DNA of 17,209 bases from Gemmatimonadota bacterium (GTDB lineage Bacteria; Gemmatimonadota; Gemmatimonadetes; Gemmatimonadales; GWC2-71-9), in NCBI GenBank assembly GCA_025361465.1, contig JANYAG010000056.1:1-17209 (forward strand), given 5' to 3'. The position numbers and the translations under genes were made by a program. A model generated the notes under the pieces. It saw only the letters and a list, made by a program, of their open reading frames with translations, made no database searches and was not told the DNA's origin. Positions 7,100 to 14,098 of the stretch are shown here, piece by piece; the first letter of the stretch is position 1; each line of letters opens with the position of its first letter.

Positions 7100-8043
7100 C
7101 GCCGCTGGCGGGCCCGAGCGCCGGTACGGTGGTGACGGTCGGGATGTTCGATGGGATGCATGTCGGGCACCAGGCGGTGCTGGACGAGATTGCGCGACGG
7201 GCGATGCTCGCGGGGCGAGCCAGTGTCCTGGTCACCTTTGAGCCGCACCCGCTCGAGGTTGTCAACCCCGCCGTGGCGCCGCCCCGCCTGACGACCGCCG
7301 AGGAGCGGCTGGAAGTGCTGGCCTGCAGTCGCCTCGACCGGGTGCTGGTGCTGGCGTTCGACCTGGCGATGTCGCGCATGGAGCCCGACGAATTCGTCCG
7401 GGACGTGCTGGTGGAGCGCTGCGCGATGCGGGAGCTGGTGATTGGCCACGACCATGGCTTCGGCCACGGGCGCAGTGGCGACGTCGAGACGCTCCGTCGA
7501 CTTGGTGCGGCGGGTGGCTTCCCGGTGGATGTCGTCGGACCGGTGGTGATCGACGGTGCGCCCGTCTCGAGCACGGCGATCCGGCAGGCGATCGCCGGCG
7601 GAAAGCTGGCCGAGGCCGAACGACTGCTGGGCAGGGGATACATGGTGAGTGCCATGGTCACCCATGGTGAGGGCCGCGGACACCAGGTCGGTTTCCCCAC
7701 CGCAAACCTGGTTGTGTCGCCGCGAAAGCTGTTGCCGCCCGACGGTGTGTATGCCGTGGTGGCGGAAACTCCCGCCGGGCGGTTTGGCGGGATGATGAAC
7801 CAAGGGCCCCGCCCGACGTTTGCCGATGGGCGGCGCTTGCTGGAGGTGCACCTCTTCGGATTCGAGGGTAGCCTCTACGACCAGTGGGTGCGGATTCAGT
7901 GGATTGCACCCCTCCGAGAGATCCGCCGCTTTGATGGTGCGGCGGCGCTTCGCCGGCAGCTGGAGGACGATCGAATCCGCGCGCTGGGCGCTCTTGCCCG
8001 CGTGCACCCGGACCTTGACGCGCCGATTTCGGCGCCCGAGTGA
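7096..8043 (+). CDS. ribF: Bifunctional riboflavin kinase / FAD synthetase
   Basis: This enzyme phosphorylates riboflavin to FMN and adenylylates FMN to FAD in the cytoplasm. The 315-residue length is typical. The N-terminal FAD-synthetase domain shows GMFDGMHVGH (16-25, with the HxGH nucleotide-binding motif), VTFEPHP and SSTAIR (158-163). The C-terminal flavokinase domain shows GRGHQVGFPTANL, with FPTAN at 200-204, then DGVYAV and a conserved LEVHLFGFEGSLY. The start ATG overlaps the truB stop as ATGA, and the stop overlaps the secD ATG as TGATG. This matches the common truB-ribF arrangement. The rpsO and pnp genes that often come next are absent, and secD follows instead. Confidence 0.97.
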   Translation: MTPLAGPSAGTVVTVGMFDGMHVGHQAVLDEIARRAMLAGRASVLVTFEPHPLEVVNPAVAPPRLTTAEERLEVLACSRLDRVLVLAFDLAMSRMEPDEFVRDVLVERCAMRELVIGHDHGFGHGRSGDVETLRRLGAAGGFPVDVVGPVVIDGAPVSSTAIRQAIAGGKLAEAERLLGRGYMVSAMVTHGEGRGHQVGFPTANLVVSPRKLLPPDGVYAVVAETPAGRFGGMMNQGPRPTFADGRRLLEVHLFGFEGSLYDQWVRIQWIAPLREIRRFDGAAALRRQLEDDRIRALGALARVHPDLDAPISAPE

Positions 8044-9728
8044 TGATGTTTGCTTCGCTTCGAAATCGCCTGATCGTGATCGGTCTCTTGATCGCCTTCT
8101 CGATCTACTATCTCATCCCGCGCAATCAGCCTGTTCGTGAGCGAGGCTCCGACGGTCTGATGCACGAGGTCCTGATCAAGCGGGTTCCGCTGAAGCTGGG
8201 CCTCGACCTGCAAGGCGGGATGCACCTGGAACTTGGCCTCGACCAGTCGCGCGTGGTGGCTGCAGATCCCGTGGAGGCGATCAACACCGCCATCCTGGTG
8301 CTGCGCAAGCGCATCGACGAGTTTGGGGTCAGCGAACGGCTGATCCAGAAGGTCGGTAACGACCGGATCGTCGTCGAGCTGCCGGGCATCACCGAGACCG
8401 CGCGCGCCGAAGCCATTGTGGAGCGCAATGCCCACCTCGAGTTTCGGCTGACCGACAAGACCGGTGCCCTGGACGCCGCCCTGCCCGCGATGGATCGCGC
8501 GCTGGCGCAGCTGGGGGTCAAGACCGCCGGTCCCGAGACGACGGCCGCGACCAAGGGCGTCGAGGCGCTGCTCAGCGGCGACACCAGCAAGAAGAAGCCT
8601 GCCGATTCCGCCAAGAAGGCGGGCAAGGCCGATTCAGCCGCCGGTGTGGTGAGCGGGCACATCCTCCAGGACCTCATCAAGCCGTCGGCATCGGTCGGCA
8701 TCCTGGCCATTCCTGGGGAGTACGCCGTGCCGACCGCCGCCCATCTCCGCATCGATTCGCTGCTCCAGCTTCCCGAGGTGCAGCGACTCCTGCCACGCAA
8801 TGTGCAGCTGTTCTGGGACCAGGGACCGCCGCTCTCGGTCGGCGCGCAGCAGATGGACCTGCTCTACGCGCTGTCCGACAAGGCCATGGCGACGGGCAGC
8901 AACCTGATCAATGCCGCGGCGCAGATCGACCAGATGTCGAACCGGCGCATCGTGACCTTCGAACTCGACCGCCCGGGCGGCCGGAAGTTCGGTGAGGAAA
9001 CGGGCAAGCACGTCGGCGACTACATGGCGATCGTGCTCGACGCGCGAGTCCAGGGCCGCCCGCCCGTGATCCAGAGCCGGATCGATCGCCGGGGCCAGAT
9101 CGAGCTCGGCAGCCAGACGCTGCAGCAGGCGCAGGACCTGGCGCTCACCCTCAAGGCTGGTGCCCTGCCGGTGCCGCTCCGGATCGAAGCGCGCCGCGAA
9201 GTGGGTGCGTCGCTCGGCGCCGACTCCATCAACGACGGCATTCGCGCTGCCCTGGTGGGCACTTTCCTGGTGATCCTGATCATGGTCGGGTATTACCGAA
9301 TGGCAGGGGCGCTGGCCGTCGCCGCGCTCGGGCTCTACCTGCTCTTCACGCTGGCTGGCCTCTCTGCCATCGAGGCGACCCTCACCCTGCCTGGCATCGC
9401 CGGTATCGCGCTGTCGGTCGGGATTGCCGTTGACGCCAACGTGCTGATCTTCGAACGCATCCGCGAGGAGCTGGTCGCGGGGCGCACCGTGCGCCTGGCA
9501 GTCGACGAGGGATTCAAGCACGCCATGAACGCCATCGTGGACTCGAACGTGTCCACGGTCATCACGGCGCTCTTCCTGTTCCAGTTCGGCACCGGTCCGG
9601 TGAAGGGATTCGCGGTCACCCTGATCATGGGTATCGCGGCCTCGATGATCACGGCCGTGTTCGTGACGCGCACCTTCTTCATGATCTGGCTCGAGCGGAA
9701 GCCATCCGCCACAACGCTGAGCATCTGA
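8043..9728 (+). CDS. secD: Protein translocase subunit SecD
   Basis: SecD, with SecF, uses the proton gradient to pull secreted proteins out of the SecYEG channel. This 561-residue protein has one N-terminal membrane helix (about 7-24), the signature LGLDLQGGMHLELGLD, and a large periplasmic domain (about 30-385). Five C-terminal membrane helices then carry GIAGIALSVGIAVDANVLIFERIREEL, with the family Asp. A Lys/Ala/Asp/Ser-rich low-complexity stretch (about 165-200, containing SKKKPADSAKKAGKADSA) interrupts the periplasmic domain. The start could be GTG 8040, ATG 8043 or ATG 8046. I chose 8043 because it forms a TGATG overlap with the ribF stop; none has a strong binding site. SecF follows 4 bases later. 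Confidence 0.96.
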   Translation: MMFASLRNRLIVIGLLIAFSIYYLIPRNQPVRERGSDGLMHEVLIKRVPLKLGLDLQGGMHLELGLDQSRVVAADPVEAINTAILVLRKRIDEFGVSERLIQKVGNDRIVVELPGITETARAEAIVERNAHLEFRLTDKTGALDAALPAMDRALAQLGVKTAGPETTAATKGVEALLSGDTSKKKPADSAKKAGKADSAAGVVSGHILQDLIKPSASVGILAIPGEYAVPTAAHLRIDSLLQLPEVQRLLPRNVQLFWDQGPPLSVGAQQMDLLYALSDKAMATGSNLINAAAQIDQMSNRRIVTFELDRPGGRKFGEETGKHVGDYMAIVLDARVQGRPPVIQSRIDRRGQIELGSQTLQQAQDLALTLKAGALPVPLRIEARREVGASLGADSINDGIRAALVGTFLVILIMVGYYRMAGALAVAALGLYLLFTLAGLSAIEATLTLPGIAGIALSVGIAVDANVLIFERIREELVAGRTVRLAVDEGFKHAMNAIVDSNVSTVITALFLFQFGTGPVKGFAVTLIMGIAASMITAVFVTRTFFMIWLERKPSATTLSI

Positions 9729-9732
9729 CCCC

Positions 9733-10707
9733 ATGATCCGAATCTTCGCACACGCAGATTACGACTTCATCGCGTTCCGCTACAAGGCCATCGTGATGAC
9801 GATCGTCGTGTTTCTTCTCGGCGTCGTGGCCATGATCGCCTTCGGCATCGGCTACTCGATCGAGTTCAACGGTGGGACGCTACTCCAGGTCAAGACCACC
9901 GCGCCCATGGATGTGGTGGCCCTGCGAACCGGCCTGGAAGCCGCAGGCATCAACAACCCGGAGATCACCCCGTTCGGCGGCGAGAACGAGTTCAACGTCC
10001 GGGCCCGAACCGCGGTGCAGGGGGCCAGTGCCGACAACACCTCGGCCACCACCAAGGCCGTCTCCGTCGCCCTCGACAAGGTGATCGGGGTGGGGAAGTA
10101 CACCATCGGGCAGACCGGTGCGGTCGGGCCGAAGGTCGCTTCCGACCTCAAGCGGCAGGCCTTCCTCGCGATCTTCCTGTCGTTCTTCGCCGTGCTGGCC
10201 TACCTGGCTTGGCGGTTCGAGTGGCGGTTCGGTCTCGCCGCGGTGCTGGCGACCTTCCACGACATCGTCCTCACCATCTGCTTCATCGCGGCGACGCGCA
10301 TCGAGGTGTCGCTGGTGGTCGTCGCCGCCGTGCTGTCGATGGTTGGCTACTCGCTCAACGATACGATCATCATCTTTGACCGGGTGCGCGAAAACCTGCG
10401 GAAGAGCCGGCGCGATCAGCTGGTGCCGGTGCTCAACCGGTCGATCAACGAGACGCTGCCCCGGTCGGTGCTGACCCACACCACCACGCTGGCGACCCTG
10501 GGCGCGCTGGCCATCTTCGGCGGGCCGATCATCCGGCCGTTCGCGCTGGTGATGTTCTTCGGTGTCTTCACCGGCACCTTCTCGTCGATCTTCATCGCCG
10601 CGCCGGCGCTGCTGATCATCGAGCACAAGTGGCCCGGGATGGAAGGACGTGGCATCAAGGTCGCTGCCAAGCCGGCGGCCGCCCGGGGCAAGGTCCGCCC
10701 GGCCTGA
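9733..10707 (+). CDS. secF: Protein translocase subunit SecF
   Basis: SecF is the 6-helix partner of SecD in the inner membrane. This 324-residue protein has a first membrane helix (about 16-40), a periplasmic domain with EFNGGTLLQVKT, then GPKVASDLKRQAFLAI leading into helices 2-6. The conserved SLNDTIIIFDRVREN motif and a C-terminal helix pair around FGVFTGTFSSIFIAAPALLII are present. A Lys/Ala/Arg-rich tail ends the protein. The length is normal for SecF. The ATG lies 4 bases after secD, and tatD starts 4 bases after its stop, so all three probably share one transcript. Confidence 0.97.
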   Translation: MIRIFAHADYDFIAFRYKAIVMTIVVFLLGVVAMIAFGIGYSIEFNGGTLLQVKTTAPMDVVALRTGLEAAGINNPEITPFGGENEFNVRARTAVQGASADNTSATTKAVSVALDKVIGVGKYTIGQTGAVGPKVASDLKRQAFLAIFLSFFAVLAYLAWRFEWRFGLAAVLATFHDIVLTICFIAATRIEVSLVVVAAVLSMVGYSLNDTIIIFDRVRENLRKSRRDQLVPVLNRSINETLPRSVLTHTTTLATLGALAIFGGPIIRPFALVMFFGVFTGTFSSIFIAAPALLIIEHKWPGMEGRGIKVAAKPAAARGKVRPA

Positions 10708-10711
10708 TCCG

Positions 10712-11485
10712 GTGCTGATCGACACGCACTGCCACCTCGGCGATCCCGCGTTCGCAGCGGACCGGGACGACGTGGTCAGTCGAATGCGCGCGGCCGGGGT
10801 CGGTCGCGCGCTTGTCGTGGAAAGCGCCCTCGATGGCCTGGAGGCGACGCTGGCATGGGCTGCCGGTCACCAGGGGATCGGGGTGGCCACCGCGTGCCAC
10901 CCGCATGAGGCCCACCGGTGGAGTCCCGCGCTGCGGGCGGCGCTGGAAAGCGCCTGGAATAGACCAACCGTGCTGGCCATCGGCGAGATCGGCCTCGACT
11001 ACCACTACGACTATTCGCCGCGCGAGGGCCAGCGCGACGTCTTCGCCGAGCAGCTGGCCGCCGCGGTCGAGGTGGGGAAGCCGGTGGTGATCCACGCCCG
11101 CGAAGCGGATGCGGATGTCGTGGCGATTCTGCGCGACCAGCCACGCGCGACCGTCATCCTGCACTCGTTCTCCAGCGGCCCGACCCTGCGGGACGCGGGC
11201 CTCGACGCGGGGTGGTGTTTCTCCTTCAGCGGGATGGTCACGTTCAACTCCTGGCGGCAGGACGACACCGTCCGGGCCATTCCGGCCGACCGGCTGCTGC
11301 TTGAGACCGATTCACCGTATCTTGCCCCGGTACCCCATCGTGGCAAGCGCAACGAGCCGGCGTGTGTGGTCGAAGTCGCGCAGAAGGTCGCGGCACTTCG
11401 CGGGGTGTCCTTCGAGGAGATCGCCGCCGTTACGACGGCGAATGCCGAGCGACTCTTCTGGCCTGCGTCCAGTAAGCATCGATAA
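10712..11485 (+). CDS. tatD: TatD-family metal-dependent hydrolase (DNase)
   Basis: TatD proteins are TIM-barrel hydrolases with two metal ions, reported as 3'-5' exonucleases and D-aminoacyl-tRNA or quality-control enzymes. This 257-residue protein has the family metal ligands: DTHCH (4-8), the EIGLDYHYD segment (Glu92), His128 in VVIHAREAD, His151 in LHSFSS, and Asp200 in LETDSPYLAP. Near the C-terminus it has HRGKRNEP. I chose the GTG at 10712 because it gives the standard N-terminus M-L-I-D-T-H-C-H. An in-frame ATG at 10649 would add 21 Arg/Pro-rich residues and overlap secF by 59 bases. No clear ribosome binding site is present, so coupling with secF is likely. A heptamer array starts directly after the TAA. 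Confidence 0.94.
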   Translation: MLIDTHCHLGDPAFAADRDDVVSRMRAAGVGRALVVESALDGLEATLAWAAGHQGIGVATACHPHEAHRWSPALRAALESAWNRPTVLAIGEIGLDYHYDYSPREGQRDVFAEQLAAAVEVGKPVVIHAREADADVVAILRDQPRATVILHSFSSGPTLRDAGLDAGWCFSFSGMVTFNSWRQDDTVRAIPADRLLLETDSPYLAPVPHRGKRNEPACVVEVAQKVAALRGVSFEEIAAVTTANAERLFWPASSKHR

Positions 11486-11527
11486 CCAGTCACCAGTCAC
11501 CAGTCACCATTCGCCAATCACCAGTCA
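11486..11527 (+). repeat. Six tandem heptamers (CCAGTCA type) after tatD
   Basis: Consecutive units are CCAGTCA, CCAGTCA, CCAGTCA, CCATTCG, CCAATCA and CCAGTCA, running without a gap from the base after the tatD stop codon. Four of six are identical and two are degenerate. Heptamer arrays of this kind resemble the short tandemly repeated repetitive sequences known from cyanobacteria. The same heptamer occurs in the pgeF-rimP spacer. The array has no internal hairpin of note and encodes nothing. It separates the operon end from ridA. Confidence 0.85.
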
Positions 11528-11550
11528 CCGCATTTCTGCCAGGTGAATTC

Positions 11551-11925
11551 ATGCAGATGATCTCAACTCCTGACGCCCCGAAGGCCATCGGCCCATACTC
11601 GCAAGCCGTCCTCGTGAACGGTGTGCTCTTTACGGCCGGGCAGATTGCCCTCGACCCCGCCAGCATGGAGCTCGTGCCCGGCGGTATTGCCGAGCAGACC
11701 GAACGGGTCTTCAAGAACCTCGAAGCGGTCCTCTCGGCGGCCGGGCTCACCTTCCATCACGTCGTCAAGACCACGGTGTTCCTGCAGGACATGGCAGAGT
11801 TCGCCGCGATGAACGAGGTCTACGCCCGTGTCTTCGGTGATCATCGGCCCGCACGCTCCACCGTTGCTGCCGCCGCCCTGCCGCGGAATGCCCGGGTCGA
11901 GATCGACCTGGTGGCCGCGAAGTAG
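11551..11925 (+). CDS. ridA: RidA-family reactive enamine/imine deaminase
   Basis: RidA hydrolyses reactive 2-aminoacrylate and related imines released by PLP enzymes such as threonine dehydratase. It is a cytoplasmic trimer. The 124-residue protein shows the family signatures: APKAIGPYSQAV at the N-terminus, LFTAGQIALDP, VVKTTVFLQDM and the C-terminal LPRNARVEID. Arg102 in HRPARST corresponds to the substrate-carboxylate Arg105 of E. coli RidA. The position of E. coli Cys107 is Thr104 here. The ATG at 11551 has AGGTGA at 11541-11546; a second in-frame ATG at 11557 has better spacing and would remove only two residues. The tRNA-Sec gene starts 9 bases after the stop and could be co-transcribed. 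Confidence 0.95.
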   Translation: MQMISTPDAPKAIGPYSQAVLVNGVLFTAGQIALDPASMELVPGGIAEQTERVFKNLEAVLSAAGLTFHHVVKTTVFLQDMAEFAAMNEVYARVFGDHRPARSTVAAAALPRNARVEIDLVAAK

Positions 11926-11934
11926 TGACTGTCT

Positions 11935-12029
11935 GGGGGCGTTTCGGATCTGGTGATCCGGCCGGTCTTCAAAACCGCGATGGAGCTGCCCTTGGCGGCT
12001 CCGGTGGGTTCGATCCCCACACGCTCCCG
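11935..12029 (+). tRNA. selC: Selenocysteine tRNA (anticodon UCA)
   Basis: The 95-base gene folds as a bacterial tRNA-Sec. The acceptor stem is 8 bp: GGGGGCGT (11935-11942) with ACGCTCCC (12021-12028), including one G-T pair. The D stem is 6 bp, CGGATC/GATCCG (11945-11960), around a 4-base TGGT loop. The anticodon loop CTTCAAA (11967-11973) carries TCA at 11969-11971. The variable arm is long, GGAGCTGCC/GGCGGCTCC (11982-12002), 9 bp with a CTT loop. The T arm is GTGGG/CCCAC around TTCGATC (12004-12020). The discriminator is G12029. The 8+5 acceptor/T arm and 6-bp D stem separate it from tRNA-Ser and tRNA-Leu. The outermost anticodon-stem pair is C-C (11962/11978). The 3' CCA is not encoded. 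It implies UGA decoding by SelA/SelB elsewhere in the genome. Confidence 0.95.
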
Positions 12030-12086
12030 TCGGCCCGTGTCGCATGCCGCCTTGGGTTTCGACCCCGGGGACGGCACCTTTCCCGC

Positions 12087-12545
12087 ATGCGCCGTCTCGT
12101 GGTGGCTCTCGCCCTCCTCACCGCTGCCCGGCCCGCCCCGCTGCTGGCCCAGGGCACCCCGGGCCGCGATTCCGTGGTGCAGCATCCGCGGCCGCGGCCG
12201 TTCACCTATTTCTTCCGCTCAGCGCTCGTGCCGGGCTGGGGGCAGGCCTCGCTCGATCGCCGGTTGACCGGCGGCATCTTCGTGGCGTTCGAGGGGATCG
12301 CGTTGGGGATGACGCTCAAGGCCAACACCGAGCTGCAGTATCTGCAACAGATCAATTCCGACCTGGTGCCGGCCAAGCGAGCGGAACGCCAGGACTGGAT
12401 CGTGCTCGTGGTGATGAATCATCTCTTCAGCGCACTCGAAGCGTACGTCTCGGCCAACCTGTTCGACTTCCCTGCGGACCTGGGGCTGCGGACGCTCCCC
12501 GGTGGCCGCACCGGATTCGGCGTCACCCTCCCGGTGCGTCACTGA
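12087..12545 (+). CDS. Small secreted/membrane protein with PGWGQ motif (DUF5683-like)
   Basis: This 152-residue protein starts with a signal peptide (MRRLVVALALLTAARP, with likely cleavage around Ala21-Gln22). Next come a Pro/Arg-rich stretch (34-38) and ALVPGWGQ (46-53), a motif seen near the start of DUF5683-type envelope proteins. Two hydrophobic segments follow (about 61-78 and 105-128), with a helical link (LQYLQQINSDL) between them. The function is unknown. The reading frame is open back to 11925, but that extension runs through the tRNA-Sec gene, so I start at ATG 12087, where the signal peptide begins. There is no convincing ribosome binding site. Its stop overlaps the murI ATG as TGATG. 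The DUF5683 assignment is from motif memory only. Confidence 0.75.
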   Translation: MRRLVVALALLTAARPAPLLAQGTPGRDSVVQHPRPRPFTYFFRSALVPGWGQASLDRRLTGGIFVAFEGIALGMTLKANTELQYLQQINSDLVPAKRAERQDWIVLVVMNHLFSALEAYVSANLFDFPADLGLRTLPGGRTGFGVTLPVRH

Positions 12546-13360
12546 TGTCCACGGCGCCGATCGGCATCTTCGACTCCGGCATCGGTGGTCTGACGGTGGC
12601 TCGCGCGATCCAGGATCTCCTGCCGCGGGAATCGACCGTCTACCTCGGCGACACGGCGCGGGTGCCCTACGGTCCCAAGTCGCCGGAAACGGTGCGGCGT
12701 TATGCCCGCGAGATTCTGGAGTGGTTGCTGACCCAGGAGGTCAAGGCGGTGGTTGTGGCGTGCAATACGGCCACCGCGCATGCCCTCGATGACCTCAGGG
12801 CGATCTCGCCGGTGCCGGTGCTCGGCGTGATCGAACCCGGCGCGCGCGCCGCCGTCGCGGCGACGCGCAACGATCGCGTCGGGGTCATCGGCACGGCCGG
12901 CACGGTGGCCTCAGGGGCCTATCGGCGGGCGTTGCTGGCGCTGAGACCGGATCTCGAGGTGGTGCAGCAAGCGTGTCCGTTGCTGGTGCCATTCGTCGAG
13001 GAAGGGTGGCTGGTGCATCCCGCCACGCGAATGGTGATTGAGGAATACCTGGTGCCCTTGCGCACGGGCGGGGTCGACGTGCTGGTGCTCGGGTGCACAC
13101 ACTACCCGCTGCTGAAGCCGCTGCTCACGCATGTCATGGGGCAGAACGTGCGGCTGATCGACAGCGCGCTTGAGACGGCGCGGGAGCTTTCGCGGGTGCT
13201 TGGGGAAGGCCTGGCAGCACCGGCGGACAACCAGCCGTTCCATCGCTGGGCGGCCACCGACGATGTCGCCCGTTTCGCGAGCGTCGGGTCGATCTTTGTG
13301 GGGCAGACTCCCGCGGTGGTTGAACTGGTCAACCTGAAGGAGCACCGCGCAGTCAGCTGA
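12545..13360 (+). CDS. murI: Glutamate racemase
   Basis: MurI makes D-glutamate from L-glutamate for peptidoglycan in a cofactor-independent reaction using two cysteines. The 271-residue protein shows IGIFDSGIGGLTV (6-18, with Asp10 and Ser11), YLGDTARVPYG and VACNTATA with catalytic Cys73. It also has VLGVIEPG and LGCTHYPLL with the second catalytic Cys184. All key residues are present and the length is standard. The ATG overlaps the stop of the preceding membrane protein (TGATG), so the frame open upstream to 12044 is not used. Its 3' end overlaps the minus-strand lpxH-like gene by 8 bases, tail to tail. Confidence 0.97.
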   Translation: MSTAPIGIFDSGIGGLTVARAIQDLLPRESTVYLGDTARVPYGPKSPETVRRYAREILEWLLTQEVKAVVVACNTATAHALDDLRAISPVPVLGVIEPGARAAVAATRNDRVGVIGTAGTVASGAYRRALLALRPDLEVVQQACPLLVPFVEEGWLVHPATRMVIEEYLVPLRTGGVDVLVLGCTHYPLLKPLLTHVMGQNVRLIDSALETARELSRVLGEGLAAPADNQPFHRWAATDDVARFASVGSIFVGQTPAVVELVNLKEHRAVS

Positions 13361-14081
13361 AGCGTGCCAGGTGGGCACCGGCGTGATCGATGACCGCGTA
13401 TCGGTGCTCATCGATCCAGGGGCCGGGGTTGAGGTAGAACTGGTTCGGGTTGACCGCCTCGAGCGCGACCCGATGAGTGTGCCCCATGATCAGGGCGCCG
13501 AGAGCGGGCTCAGCGACGAGCGCCTCGCGGGCCCAGGCCGCCTGCCGCACGGCGGACGCGTCGAGGACTTCGGGATGCGCCCGGCTCCACGCCGGATCAT
13601 GGCCGAGGGCGTCGGCGATGCGAAAGCCCAGTGCCGGCGGTAACGCGCGGAACGCCGCGATGATCGGACGCGTCATGATGGCGAAGTTCAGCACGGCGGC
13701 GGCCGTCCGCTCCTGGTGAATGCCATCGCCGTGGATGGCCCGGACTGCACGAGACCCGATGGTGAAGCGAAGTTCCGTGGCGTCGAACTGGACGCCAGCG
13801 TCCTTGGTCCAGAACGTGTCGCCCCAGCGGTCATGGTTGCCGCCGAGCATCAGGACCGGCATGCGTCGGGCGAGCGACACCACCGCCGCGGTCACCCGGA
13901 TGCAGTGCCGAGGAATCACGCGGTGGTAGGTAAACCAGAAATCGTAGAGGTCCCCGGCGATCAACAGGGAATCGCCCAGGTTGGGGACACGATCGAGGAA
14001 GGCGAGGAACGCGTCCTCGTCGGCACGGGGGGCGGCGCCAAAATGGGCATCCGCGACGACGACCAGACGTTCACCAATCAC
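13353..14081 (-). CDS. UDP-2,3-diacylglucosamine diphosphatase-like metallophosphoesterase (LpxH-like)
   Basis: The protein is a calcineurin-fold phosphoesterase of LpxH size (242 residues against about 240 in E. coli). Motifs in order: DAHFG (11-15), GDLYDFW (43-49), GGNHD (80-84), IHGDG (116-120) and GHTHR (200-204), which supply a full two-metal site. The GDLYDFW spacing and the C-terminal FYLNPGPW resemble LpxH, which cleaves UDP-diacylglucosamine to lipid X in lipid A synthesis at the inner membrane. However, LpxH normally has GNRD where this protein has GNHD, so another substrate is possible. I chose GTG 14081 for length and because it avoids overlap with the divergent gene. TTG 14117 would add 12 residues and overlap that gene by 19 bases. 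No good ribosome site is seen for either. It is the only minus-strand gene here. Confidence 0.8.
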   Translation of the reverse strand: MIGERLVVVADAHFGAAPRADEDAFLAFLDRVPNLGDSLLIAGDLYDFWFTYHRVIPRHCIRVTAAVVSLARRMPVLMLGGNHDRWGDTFWTKDAGVQFDATELRFTIGSRAVRAIHGDGIHQERTAAAVLNFAIMTRPIIAAFRALPPALGFRIADALGHDPAWSRAHPEVLDASAVRQAAWAREALVAEPALGALIMGHTHRVALEAVNPNQFYLNPGPWIDEHRYAVIDHAGAHLARFS

Positions 14082-14098
14082 GGCGCGAAAGGTGGGGC

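Noticed and set aside
6375..7700. 441-residue minus-strand frame across truB and ribF
   Set aside because: It spans two well-supported + strand genes and its translation is Pro/Arg/Ser-rich with no motif, so it is a GC shadow.
11486..11527. CRISPR array
   Set aside because: Units are 7 bases with no spacers; this is a simple tandem repeat and no cas gene is present.
11925..12086. N-terminal extension of the PGWGQ membrane protein
   Set aside because: The extension reads through the tRNA-Sec gene. The signal peptide begins at ATG 12087, so the upstream frame is open by chance.
12044..12544. 167-residue N-terminal extension of murI
   Set aside because: The extra sequence is Arg/Pro/Ala-rich, overlaps the PGWGQ gene in another frame, and MurI starts normally at MSTAPIGIFDSG.
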